64,000 nucleotides of DNA from Paenibacillus_Z sp042653205. Lineage in GTDB: Bacteria; Bacillota; Bacilli; Paenibacillales; Paenibacillaceae. The translations under genes and the position numbers were made by a program. The stretch is taken from assembly GCF_042653205.1 (NCBI RefSeq), contig NZ_JBHSHY010000001.1, positions 564,927-628,926 of the forward strand. The letters are read 5' to 3'. The notes beneath the pieces are model-generated. The model was not told where the DNA came from. It saw only the letters and a list, made by a program, of their open reading frames with translations, and ran no database searches. Positions within the stretch are counted from its first letter, which is position 1. Each line of letters starts with the position of its first letter. This document shows positions 17,974 to 26,639 of the stretch, one piece after another.

Positions 17974-19074
17974 TTAACGCTGCAAGGAAAAATGAATATC
18001 GATGACGCCGCTCCGGGAGGGCTTCTCGTTCCATTCCGCGTAGACGAGCCGCTCGCCGGAAGGACTCCAAGCGGTCGTGACCGGTTCGAAATCGACGGCG
18101 ATCCGGGTGGACTTATCGGTCAGCATATCGTACAGATAGAGACCGTTTACGGCCGCGCCGTTCGCATCGGATCGCAGGCCGTAGGCGACGATGCGTTGAT
18201 CCGGCGACCACGAGATGCCGGTCAGCTCCGTCCCCTCGGCGATCGTCCGGTCGATCTTGCCGTTCAAGTCGCATAGGAGAAGCGTCGTCTTGGCATCGTT
18301 CACTTGCCGCACCAGCAGCTGGCGGCCGTCCGGCGAAGGAAGGACGTTCGTCACATTGTCGAGGTGCAAGCTCTTCTGCTCCAGGGTTACGACGTTCAGC
18401 GCCTTGAGCGACGCGTCGGATTGGGTGTTGTAGTAGAGCGTGTCCCCGATCTTCTCCACGAGATACAGCCCCGCCTCCTCCAGCTTGCCGGCCGCCGTCA
18501 TTCGGCCGTCCAAGGTCGCGAGATACGCGCCGCCGCTATACGCCGAGCCTACGATCGTCGCGGAATCGGCCCAGCTCGCGCTCGCAGCCCCTCCGATCGG
18601 CGCTCCGGTCAACCGGAACGTGTCCAGGGAGTCCATATTCATCACGTTATAGACGGAATCGCCAAGCGAATACTCGGCATAGATCAGATGCTTCTTGTCG
18701 GGCGACAGGACGGCCCCGCCCAAATGGGCATTCTTCTGCTCCTTCAACAAGGTGTATTGGCGCGTATCCAGGTCATACAGATACAGGCTTCGGGGATACG
18801 AATCCGCGAGTTCGGCCAGGGACATCTTGCCCAAGGCTTCGTTTTCCTTCGCCACGATAATCGTATGCTCGTCGACCCAGTCCATGATCTCCGCTTGATC
18901 AAGCTGCACGATATTCTCGATGGACTCGACGGGCATGTCGGGCTTCCCCGCCTTGCTGTCGGCGTCGCTTACGACGGTGATTCGCGGTTCGTTCCCTCCC
19001 TCCGCACAAGCCGTGAACAGGCAGGCAGCGGCCAGCAGCGGGATCAGTTTCATTGCGGTCATTCTTCGAATCAT
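17974..19074 (-). CDS. Lipoprotein with TolB/WD40-like propeller
   Basis: 366 residues. A lipoprotein signal ends in LFTAC, giving lipidated Cys23 from the ATG at 19074. The mature part has recurring blade motifs with a TolB-like Sxx-D-P/GxxL pattern: VLSPDKKHLIYAEYS, SWADSATIVGSAYSG, VLPSPDGRQLLVRQV, SWSPDQRIVAYGLRS and AWSPSGERLVYAEWN. It should therefore be an anchored six- or seven-bladed propeller on the outer face of the membrane. AAGGAGAG precedes the start. It is convergent with the histidine kinase gene. Ligand binding or a scaffold role for the kinase is possible; the family has no defined reaction. Confidence 0.8.
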   Translation of the reverse strand: MIRRMTAMKLIPLLAAACLFTACAEGGNEPRITVVSDADSKAGKPDMPVESIENIVQLDQAEIMDWVDEHTIIVAKENEALGKMSLAELADSYPRSLYLYDLDTRQYTLLKEQKNAHLGGAVLSPDKKHLIYAEYSLGDSVYNVMNMDSLDTFRLTGAPIGGAASASWADSATIVGSAYSGGAYLATLDGRMTAAGKLEEAGLYLVEKIGDTLYYNTQSDASLKALNVVTLEQKSLHLDNVTNVLPSPDGRQLLVRQVNDAKTTLLLCDLNGKIDRTIAEGTELTGISWSPDQRIVAYGLRSDANGAAVNGLYLYDMLTDKSTRIAVDFEPVTTAWSPSGERLVYAEWNEKPSRSGVIDIHFSLQR

Positions 19075-19249
19075 GTCAATCTCTCCTTTTTATCTGTCAT
19101 TCCCCTATTCGTGCCAATCGTGTCAGACACCCTCGATCAATCACAAGTACACTGTAACAAATCCTTGTTCCAAAAAAAGAAACGAATGTTTCGAAGATGT
19201 AAACAAACCTATCGAATCTGTCTCGCATGGATAGGCAGCCCGCGAAATA

Positions 19250-19284
19250 ACAAAAACAGCCGATCCGAAATGACCGGCTGTATT
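19250..19284 (-). terminator. Terminator of the ABC exporter operon
   Basis: On the minus strand CAGCCGGTC and GATCGGCTG pair around a 6-base loop, followed by TTTTTGTTATTT. The rest of 19075-19344 is intergenic, with the lipoprotein promoter and nothing else recognised. Confidence 0.8.
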
Positions 19285-19344
19285 AATATTACTGCGAGTT
19301 CCCGTTCAAGCCTTACCGTGCGTTCGTCAGGCTCGATCCATTCT

Positions 19345-21174
19345 TCACGCCCCGACATAATACTGCGCCTGCGCATTCCAGAGCTCGGCGTATTGCCCGC
19401 TTCGGTCGGCGATCAGCTCGGCATGGGAGCCGCGCTGCACCAGCCGGCCTTCGTGAAAGACGGCGATGTCGTGGCAGAACCGGCAGGACGAGAGCCGGTG
19501 GGAGACGAAGATGGCCGTCTTGCCGCCGATCAACGTATTGAAGCGCGAATAGATCTCGAATTCCGCGATCGGGTCCAGCGCCGCCGTCGGTTCGTCCAGG
19601 ATGACGAACGGCGCGTTTTTGTACAGCGCCCGCGCGAGTGCCGCCTTCTGCGCTTCGCCCCCGGACACCTCCACGCCGTCGTCGGAATAATCCTTGTGCA
19701 AGTAGGTATGAAGCCCGTTCGGCAGCCGCTTCACCTTATCGCCGAGCCCCGCCAGGGTGAGGGCATCCTCCGCCCGCGCCGCGTCATAAGGCTCGGAAGC
19801 GGCAACGTTATGCCCAAGGGAGAAGGCGTACAGCTTAAAATCTTGAAACACGACGCTGAACACGCCCATATAGGCCGAATAGTCGTACTCCCGGATGTTC
19901 ACGCCGTTTAACGTGATGACCCCCTCCGTCGGTTCGTACAGCCGGCACAGGAGCTTAATCATGGTCGTCTTGCCGCTGCCGTTCAACCCCACGACGGCCA
20001 GCCGTTCACCGATCGTGAGCGACATGCTGAGGTTCCGGATGGCGTAATGGTCGGACCCGGGATACTTGAACGACACGTTGCGAAATTCGAACGCCAGTCC
20101 GTCCTGCGGGATAGGCCTGCTTGCCTCGCTCTTGCGCGTATGGTCCGGCAGGTCGAGATATTCGAACACGAGCTCGAGATACGGGTTGTTGGTCAAGTAA
20201 TTGCCCAGTACCGAGACCAGTTTGGCCAGGGCGCCGACCGCGCCCGTCACCGCGCCGATGTATTGCACCACGCTGCCCAAAGGATACATGCCGTAGAGCG
20301 CCCGGAGCCCGATGAAGAGATAGACGCAGCCGCCCAGCACGGCGTTCATCGCCGCCGCCAAGGCGTTGTTCCTGCCGAACAAATTGAAGATCCGGTACCA
20401 GAACTCCGCGCCGACCGATTGATTGTAGTGCTCTTCGATCGCCCGCGCCTGGTTATAAAGGCGAATGTCCTTGGCGGCATTCTTGGCTTGCATATATTCG
20501 TTGAAGAAATGCACGTAGGTGTTGGCTTTCGGGTTCTCGTCGAACACTTGCTTCTTGATCCGCTTCTCCCGCTTCTTCAGCGCGTAGGTAAAGGGGAGAT
20601 TAAGCAGGATCAAGAGGATCAGCAGCCCGGTGGCAAGCGGCGACGTCACGAACGTATGCGTATAGGCCGAAGCGGATGTAAACATCCCGGCGAACAGGAA
20701 CACCGAAGCCGTCAGTTCGAAGATCGACTGCAATAATTCCGGTAAACTGTAGTGCAAGCGCAGGAGCCCGAGCCCGTTGCCGTTCGTTTTGGCCTCGATA
20801 TCCGCCAACCGTTCGTTGTTCATTGCGTCTTCCACTTGATCGTAATTCAGCTCCATATAGCGGCTGCCGAGGAAAAAGTAGAATCGCGCCCACAGCGTGC
20901 TGTTCAAGGTCGTGATCCGGCGCGTCACCGCGGCCTGGATCGCCGAGCCGGCAAACGCCAGCCCGACGGCAAGCCCGGCATACAGCGAGATGCGCCCGAG
21001 GTCGCGTGCGCCGGCCAGCTCGTTGATGATCTGGGCGGACAGGAACAGCACCATCAGCGGCTGGACCGCCTTGATAAAGGAGGAGACGACGGTAAGCGAA
21101 ATGTAGCCAGGCGTCAACCGATGGATTATGCCGTAACCGCGGCTCAGATTACGCCAGATGGAATGCTTCTTCAT
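19345..21174 (-). CDS. ABC exporter half-transporter, second subunit
   Basis: 609 residues: six membrane helices over about 1-310, then an ABC ATPase domain with Walker A GLNGSGKTT near 392-400, signature VSGGEAQ near 502, Walker B FVILDEP near 522 and the switch His in FVSHRL. The Walker B Glu is present, so this site looks catalytic. The ATG at 21174 follows GAGGAGG and lies 26 bases inside the upstream transporter gene, so the two are coupled and likely form a heterodimer. Members of this type export peptides or drugs. No peptide precursor or modification gene lies beside them, so multidrug export is the simpler reading. Confidence 0.9.
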   Translation of the reverse strand: MKKHSIWRNLSRGYGIIHRLTPGYISLTVVSSFIKAVQPLMVLFLSAQIINELAGARDLGRISLYAGLAVGLAFAGSAIQAAVTRRITTLNSTLWARFYFFLGSRYMELNYDQVEDAMNNERLADIEAKTNGNGLGLLRLHYSLPELLQSIFELTASVFLFAGMFTSASAYTHTFVTSPLATGLLILLILLNLPFTYALKKREKRIKKQVFDENPKANTYVHFFNEYMQAKNAAKDIRLYNQARAIEEHYNQSVGAEFWYRIFNLFGRNNALAAAMNAVLGGCVYLFIGLRALYGMYPLGSVVQYIGAVTGAVGALAKLVSVLGNYLTNNPYLELVFEYLDLPDHTRKSEASRPIPQDGLAFEFRNVSFKYPGSDHYAIRNLSMSLTIGERLAVVGLNGSGKTTMIKLLCRLYEPTEGVITLNGVNIREYDYSAYMGVFSVVFQDFKLYAFSLGHNVAASEPYDAARAEDALTLAGLGDKVKRLPNGLHTYLHKDYSDDGVEVSGGEAQKAALARALYKNAPFVILDEPTAALDPIAEFEIYSRFNTLIGGKTAIFVSHRLSSCRFCHDIAVFHEGRLVQRGSHAELIADRSGQYAELWNAQAQYYVGA

Positions 21175-22996
21175 GACCTGTGCCCTCCTCGTCCTGATAG
21201 TAGTGAGACTGCACGCGAAACATCTCGGCATACTTCCCGCCCGCGCGCATCAGCTCGTCGTGCGTGCCGCACTCGGCGATGCGGCCGTCGTCGATCAATA
21301 GAATCCGGTCGCAGAACCGCGTGCTGGCCAGCCGGTGCGAGATGTAGATCGAGGTTCGGCCCGCGGTCAATTCGGCATAACGCTGGTAGATCTCGCTCTC
21401 GGCGATCGGATCGAGCGCCGCCGTAGGTTCATCCAGGATGATCACCGGCGCGTCTTTATACAGCGCGCGCGCCAGCGCCAGCTTCTGCATCTCGCCGCCG
21501 GAGAGCTCGACGGCGTCGGCGTGCACGCGGCGCACGAGCAGCGTCGATTCGCCCTTCTCCAGCCCGCTTACCTTCTCCATCAGACCGGCCTTGGCGAGGC
21601 AGCTCGCTACCTTCTCGTAGTCCGTCTCCTCCGGGGGCTGCTGCGACACATTGCCGGCGATATCGCAGCAGAAGAGATGAATATCCTGAAAGACCGTCGA
21701 GAACAGCGAGAAGTACGCATCCCGGTTATAGCGCTTCACGTCGACGCCGGCGAGCGTAATCTCGCCGCATGTCGGCTGATAGAGTCCGCATAAGAGCTTG
21801 ATCAGCGTCGTCTTGCCCGCTCCGTTCGCCCCGACGATGGCGATCCGCTCTCCCGGCCGGATCGCCAGATCGATGCCGCTCAGCGTCGGTAACTCAGCCG
21901 ACGGATACGTATAGCCGACGTTGCGCAGCGTAATCGCGGGAGGCAGCCGGTCGCCGGTCGGCAGCGCATGGCCGGCGCCGGTATTGGAACGATCGGGCAC
22001 ATCCAGGTAAGCGCGGATGTCCGACAGCTCGCTTAAGGCGCGCATCAGATCGCTGGCGCTGGTCAGGATGCCCGACAGCCAGCCCGCGAACGCGCCGATG
22101 GCGGCAAAGACGAGCACGAAATTGCCCAAGGTCATATCGCCGTTCATCAGCAGGTAGACCAGGAACGCGTACGCGGCTCCGTCGCGGATCAGGCTGAGCG
22201 CCGCATCCGTGAGCTGCGCCTTCATATCGCTTGTCGCGACCTTTTTCTCGCTGTCGGTGCTCTCCGCGAGTACGGACCGGAAGAGTCCGCGGATGAAGCG
22301 GCCGAGGTCGTAGAGACGCACGTCTTTACCGCCGGACGGCTCCTTCGACACCCTCTGCAGATACCAGAGCTTGCTCTGATGCTTGGAGCGCTCCTCCCGC
22401 GTGTTCCTCTCCGTCTTGCGGGCGCGGGTGAGCGCGAACCAATTGATTCCCGCCGAAGCGGCCAGCACGAGAATAATCAGGGGATGTACCGAACCGATCA
22501 CCGTTCCGTAGGCCAGCAAGCCCAGTACGTTCATGAGCAGCTGCGACAGGTTGCGCGGAATGTTCGATGCGGGCGAATGATTGCTTTGCATGGCGCGCGA
22601 GGCTTTCTCGCCCAGCTTGGCGTACCCCGGGCTCTCGAGCACTTCGTAGTCCATATGCAGCTGCTTACGCATGACGGTCTGCAAGTGCTTCAGAATGCTG
22701 ATGGTCCCGACCGATTCATGGGTGATGAGGTCGGCGTAGCTCTTCGCGCTGCTGAGCGCGGCCAGCAGAAGCGCCAGGCCGCCCACCGTCAGAATGAACG
22801 CGCCGGGCGTGACGCCGGCCGTCAGGTTGTCGATGACGACCTTGGGCATCAGGATGCTTACGAAAGGCAAGCCGACGCCGACCAGCGCCGAGACGGCGCA
22901 GCATATCAGCGTCAGCGGTCTCGCCCGCCAGTGCAGCCGTATGGAGTACCGAATGTTCGACCAGGCGGAGTACGCCGCTTTTTGCTCCGTGGACAT
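21149..22996 (-). CDS. ABC exporter half-transporter, first subunit
   Basis: 615 residues with an N-terminal membrane domain (about 20-320) and an ATPase domain: Walker A GANGAGKTT near 382-390, signature LSGGEMQ near 497, Walker B VIILDEPTAALDP near 515-527 and YISHRL. Both this subunit and its partner keep the catalytic Glu, unlike heterodimers with one degenerate site. GGGAGG precedes the ATG at 22996. The transcript begins in a hairpin-rich stretch (23060-23150) that could act as an attenuator. Substrate unknown; antibiotic or peptide export is likely from the family. Confidence 0.9.
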   Translation of the reverse strand: MSTEQKAAYSAWSNIRYSIRLHWRARPLTLICCAVSALVGVGLPFVSILMPKVVIDNLTAGVTPGAFILTVGGLALLLAALSSAKSYADLITHESVGTISILKHLQTVMRKQLHMDYEVLESPGYAKLGEKASRAMQSNHSPASNIPRNLSQLLMNVLGLLAYGTVIGSVHPLIILVLAASAGINWFALTRARKTERNTREERSKHQSKLWYLQRVSKEPSGGKDVRLYDLGRFIRGLFRSVLAESTDSEKKVATSDMKAQLTDAALSLIRDGAAYAFLVYLLMNGDMTLGNFVLVFAAIGAFAGWLSGILTSASDLMRALSELSDIRAYLDVPDRSNTGAGHALPTGDRLPPAITLRNVGYTYPSAELPTLSGIDLAIRPGERIAIVGANGAGKTTLIKLLCGLYQPTCGEITLAGVDVKRYNRDAYFSLFSTVFQDIHLFCCDIAGNVSQQPPEETDYEKVASCLAKAGLMEKVSGLEKGESTLLVRRVHADAVELSGGEMQKLALARALYKDAPVIILDEPTAALDPIAESEIYQRYAELTAGRTSIYISHRLASTRFCDRILLIDDGRIAECGTHDELMRAGGKYAEMFRVQSHYYQDEEGTGHEEAFHLA

Positions 22997-23059
22997 GCTA
23001 GAACCTCCCTATCAAAATTTGGCAGAATCGCGATAACGACCTCAGCATAGCACACCCGC

Positions 23060-23150
23060 GAATGCCAACCTATCAAGCAGCAGTTGAGCGCTGGCATTCA
23101 ACCGGCGGTAGAATGACCGGCGGTTGAATAACCCGCGGGAATGCCCGCGG
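23060..23150. promoter_or_regulatory. Cluster of three inverted repeats before the ABC exporter operon
   Basis: GAATGCCA (23060-23067) is complementary to TGGCATTC (23092-23099). TTCAACCG (23097-23104) is complementary to CGGTTGAA (23121-23128), with four further inner pairs. CCGCGGG (23133-23139) is complementary to CCCGCGG (23144-23150). The first two repeats overlap, so their hairpins are mutually exclusive, as in attenuators. Alternatively the arms are operator sites. The whole stretch 22997-23370 has no gene. Confidence 0.5.
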
Positions 23151-23327
23151 CCGGTCATGTGTTCGCGTATTTCGTTGGGAAGAGTATATCGCGGCACGGC
23201 CTTTTTATCATACGTCTACGGATGGATTGAACGTCCGTCCGCGGTTCCAATATTTCCAGCTAAGCCGCCCCCACCGGCTTCGCATCCATCGCCCCCTGCC
23301 GGCCCTAATAAGGCCTGGTGCACAACC

Positions 23328-23354
23328 AAAAAAAAGAGGCCCACAGGGACCTCT
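23328..23354 (-). terminator. Terminator after the epoxide hydrolase gene
   Basis: AGAGGTCCC and GGGCCTCT pair on the minus strand with one bulge, followed by eight T residues. Confidence 0.85.
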
Positions 23355-23370
23355 CGCGAATCGAATGATA

Positions 23371-24567
23371 CTATCGCAGCGACTTAAACGCCGTGCGAAG
23401 CTCGGATATCATGAATTGCGGCTGCTCCCAGGCGGCAAAATGCCCGCCTTTCGGCAATCGGTTGTAATGAATCAGATTCGGGTACGCCTTCTCCGTCCAG
23501 CTCCGCGGCGCCTCGTACATTTCATCCGGATAGACGCTCACGGCCACCGGAAGCTTGACGCCCTTGACAGCGAAGAACGAGATGCCGGCGTTCCCATTCT
23601 CCCAGTACAGCCGCGCGGCGGAAATCGCGGTCTTCGTGAACCAGAACAGCGAGATGTTGTCGAGCACGTCATCGCGCGTCAAGCCTTCTTCCACGCCGGC
23701 AAACGATCTCGTGATCATCGCCATGCTCTTCCAATCGTGATCGATCATGAATGCGGCCAACCCGACTGGCGAATCGACCAAGCCGGTCAAGGTCTGCGGA
23801 CGCGTTCCCATGAAAAAGGCGTAATAAAACTTATTTTCGCGAATCTGCTCGCATGCCTTGACCTCGTCGGCGGAGAGGCCGGCCGGCAGCGGATTGCCGG
23901 ACCAGATCGCCGCGTCCACTTCGGGAGGAATCACCTCGGGCATGTTGGTATGAAGCCCCAGCAAGCCTTCCGGTTCCTGAACGCCCATGAAGTTGACGAC
24001 GATCGACCCCCAATCGCCGCCTTGCGCCACATACTTCTTGTAGCCGAGCCGGTTCATTAATTCGGCATAAGCGCTTGCGATCCGTTTCGGATTCCACCCC
24101 GTCGCGGTCGGCTTACCCGAAAATCCATACCCGGGCATCGACGGAATCACCACATGGAACGCATCCGCTTCGGTTCCGCCGTGCGCCGTCGGATTCGTCA
24201 ACGGTTCGATGAGCTTCATTTGCTCGATAATCGAGCCTGGCCAACCATGTGCGATCAAGATCGGCATCGCATGCTCGTGTTTGGACCGAATGTGCATGAA
24301 GTGGATATCAAGACTGTCGATCTCCGTCATGAAATTCGGATAGGCGTTGATTTTCGTTTCGATTTTGCGCCAGTCGTATTCGTCAGCCCAGTAACGCGCA
24401 AGTTCTTGTATCGTTTCGAGCTGGACCCCTTGCGATTGGTCCGGGACGGTTTCCTTCTCCGGCCATCTCGTTGCCAGGATGCGTCTTTTCAGGTCCTTAA
24501 TTTCCTCATCGGGAATGTTCACATGGAACGGGCGAATGGATGCTCCCTGCATCGTCATTGGTGTCAT
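23371..24567 (-). CDS. Epoxide hydrolase (EHN-type alpha/beta hydrolase)
   Basis: 398 residues. The N-terminal epoxide-hydrolase domain (about 10-115) holds RPFHVNIPDEEIKDLKRRI and ends in the oxyanion motif HGWPGS (108-112). The nucleophile is Asp185 in GGDWGS and the base is His376 in GGHFAAWEQP. This matches microsomal-type epoxide hydrolases, which open epoxides to vicinal diols via an Asp-ester intermediate; many bacterial members have unknown natural substrates. There is no signal peptide. The ATG at 24567 follows AAAGAGGAGACC. An upstream perfect palindrome (24606-24619) is a candidate operator. The MocR gene lies upstream on the same strand but about 330 bases away, so it is probably a separate unit. 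Confidence 0.92.
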   Translation of the reverse strand: MTPMTMQGASIRPFHVNIPDEEIKDLKRRILATRWPEKETVPDQSQGVQLETIQELARYWADEYDWRKIETKINAYPNFMTEIDSLDIHFMHIRSKHEHAMPILIAHGWPGSIIEQMKLIEPLTNPTAHGGTEADAFHVVIPSMPGYGFSGKPTATGWNPKRIASAYAELMNRLGYKKYVAQGGDWGSIVVNFMGVQEPEGLLGLHTNMPEVIPPEVDAAIWSGNPLPAGLSADEVKACEQIRENKFYYAFFMGTRPQTLTGLVDSPVGLAAFMIDHDWKSMAMITRSFAGVEEGLTRDDVLDNISLFWFTKTAISAARLYWENGNAGISFFAVKGVKLPVAVSVYPDEMYEAPRSWTEKAYPNLIHYNRLPKGGHFAAWEQPQFMISELRTAFKSLR

Positions 24568-24605
24568 GGCTCTGGTCTCCTCTTTCCAAATGGATAATCA
24601 TGCGA

Positions 24606-24619
24606 ACTAGTCGACTAGT
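24606..24619. promoter_or_regulatory. 14-bp perfect palindrome, putative operator of the epoxide hydrolase gene
   Basis: ACTAGTC directly abuts its reverse complement GACTAGT, 39 bases before the start codon. TetR-type sites are often of this size, but no TetR gene is in the window. The remainder of 24568-24901 shows no gene or known RNA. Confidence 0.5.
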
Positions 24620-24901
24620 GCAAAACTGAATAGCCACGGCGTGAATCTGCAGCGACACGCATCGGCGAAGTGATCACGTTGACGAATGTTACAGGGGCGA
24701 ATCCGAAGACGTCAAACGGTAAAAAAAGGAGTTTTTCCGCCGAAGCACGCATCAGCATGACCCGAAATGCACGCAAATAAGGCCTTTGCACATGCAAAGA
24801 GCCGCAAAATCAAGACGAATCCTGTTATGGATTGGTCCAACGGGGCCGGATTGGACGTGTACAGCTAATCCAAGCGCTGATATAGTGTCTTGGAGCCGCG
24901 G

Positions 24902-26338
24902 TCACGTTCGCATGCAGACGTCCGCGAGAATACGAATGCCCTCCTCAATCAAGCGCTCGTCGACCTTGGCGAAGCCCAGGACCAGGCCTCTTCGGTCGCA
25001 TGCCATGCAATACGGGCTGAGCGGATATACGCGAACCCCTCGACGCAATAGCTCCGCGGTGACTTGTCGTTCGTCGAACGACGGCTCGGCTTCGAGCAAG
25101 ATATGCGCGCCGGTCTGAATGCCGGTGATCGTCAGCCGCGCGCTTAAGCCGCAGGCATGAATCGACTTGATGATCGTTTCGTACCGGCGCCGATACAAAA
25201 TGCGAACTCTTCGCATGTGACGCAGGAAGTGGCCCTGCTCCATGAATCGGGCAAGCGTCACGCTCTCCATGATGGGCAGGTGACGATTGCTCAGCATCTG
25301 CACGGACGCGAGCTGGGCGATTGCCTCGGCGGAACCTACCAGCGCGGCTAAACGGAGCGCGGGAGCGATCATTTTGGAAAAGCTCATGACGTAGATCGTG
25401 TGATTCGGCGCTTGGCTGAACAAGGTCGGCAACGGTTCGCCATGGTAACGGAACTCGCTATCGTAATCGTCCTCGACGATCCAGCTTCGGTTACTCGTCG
25501 CCCAGCGGAGGAGCTGCTGCCTGCGCGGCTCCGCCATGACGACCCCCGCCGCGCATTGATGTGACGGCGTGACGAAAGCCAATTTGGTTCCCGGGGGCAT
25601 TCGTCCGACGACGAGACCCTGATCATCGACGGGTACGGGGAGCACGCGCAGGCGGCGATAATTCATGGCCAGGCCGGCGGCCGGATAACCCGGATCTTCG
25701 ATCGCGACCGTATCCCCTTCGACGAGCAAGGCCTGCGCGATCAGATCAATGCCGTGCTGGGCGCCGGAAGTCAGCAGGATTTGGTCGAGCCGCACGTGAA
25801 TGCCGCGTTCATGCGACAGGTGGCGTTGGATCTGCTCGCGCAAAGGCTGATAACCGTAAGCATTTCCGTAAGCCCAATCGCATGGATGCATGCCGGAAGA
25901 AGCCTGAAGGAACGCTTGCCGCCACAGCTTCTGGAAGGTGTCATCGACATAAGGCTCATGCGGACTGAAATCGATCGCCGCTTCCCCCGCTTCTTCTCCC
26001 TTGAACCATTGTTCTAATCGGCCGATCGACGTACGAAGGACAGGGATGGAAGGAATGACCGGGCATTCGAGGCGTTGAGGGGGCGATGGAGCATCGATCG
26101 TCCAGCACGAGGTGACGCGGGTCCCTCCTCGTCTGGACGTATCGATATATCCCCGGGCGCGCAGCTCCTCGTAGACGAGCTGGACCGTTGAGCGGGAGAC
26201 GCCCAGTTGCTGCGCCAGCTCCCTGGACGGAATCAACTGTTCGCCCGGCCGCCAATGCCCGTTCGTAATATTCGCAATCGCCTGGTCCAGTAATTGCTGC
26301 CAGATCGGTTTCGGATCCCTTCGGTTGACGGTCAACAT
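24902..26338 (-). CDS. MocR/PdxR-type GntR regulator with aminotransferase domain
   Basis: 478 residues: a GntR winged helix at about 8-75 (PIWQQLLDQAIANITNGHW, PSRELAQQLGVSRSTVQLVYEEL), a linker, then a fold-type I aminotransferase-like domain. The PLP-binding lysine is in SFSKMIAP near residue 320, with VEDDYDSEFRY before it. These regulators sense PLP or amino-acid derivatives and control vitamin B6, GABA or taurine genes. No pdx, gab or tau gene is adjacent. The ATG at 26338 is preferred over the GTG three codons upstream because AAGGTGA is well placed. It is divergent from the germination operon, which is an unlikely target. Confidence 0.9.
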   Translation of the reverse strand: MLTVNRRDPKPIWQQLLDQAIANITNGHWRPGEQLIPSRELAQQLGVSRSTVQLVYEELRARGYIDTSRRGGTRVTSCWTIDAPSPPQRLECPVIPSIPVLRTSIGRLEQWFKGEEAGEAAIDFSPHEPYVDDTFQKLWRQAFLQASSGMHPCDWAYGNAYGYQPLREQIQRHLSHERGIHVRLDQILLTSGAQHGIDLIAQALLVEGDTVAIEDPGYPAAGLAMNYRRLRVLPVPVDDQGLVVGRMPPGTKLAFVTPSHQCAAGVVMAEPRRQQLLRWATSNRSWIVEDDYDSEFRYHGEPLPTLFSQAPNHTIYVMSFSKMIAPALRLAALVGSAEAIAQLASVQMLSNRHLPIMESVTLARFMEQGHFLRHMRRVRILYRRRYETIIKSIHACGLSARLTITGIQTGAHILLEAEPSFDERQVTAELLRRGVRVYPLSPYCMACDRRGLVLGFAKVDERLIEEGIRILADVCMRT

Positions 26339-26578
26339 AAGAATCACCTTCCTTCCTGGCTGAATACGGGGCTGGCCGGAAATGAAATGCGTTCAAGCCG
26401 GGCACAGCACGATAAGAAAGGCCGCCCGGCCGAATCGGGTGTTCCGCTTCTCTCCTAATATCCGTAAAGTATTCCCTTCATATGCAGTGCGGCGGGCGCG
26501 ATACGCCGGCACGCCGGCCCGTCATGGCGCAGACGGGCATCCAAAGGATACGCACTCCCTCGAACTGACTTGGTTAAC
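26339..26578. other. Intergenic between MocR gene and germination operon
   Basis: Together with the promoter and ribosome site up to 26639 this makes 301 bases without a gene. A GC-rich patch near 26510 (GCCGGCACGCCGGC) forms a small hairpin. No RNA gene or transposon end is visible. Confidence 0.4.
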
Positions 26579-26608
26579 GGCATAAATTGGAACGCGTTGC
26601 TCATACTA
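26579..26608 (+). promoter_or_regulatory. Sigma-G/F-like forespore promoter of the germinant receptor operon
   Basis: CATACTA at 26602-26608 matches the forespore -10 consensus, and GCATAA at 26580-26585 lies 16 bases upstream as -35. GerA-family operons are known to be transcribed by sigma-G in the forespore, which fits the genes that follow. Confidence 0.65.
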
Positions 26609-26639
26609 CCTGTAAGATTGTCCTGGCTTAGGCGGTGGA

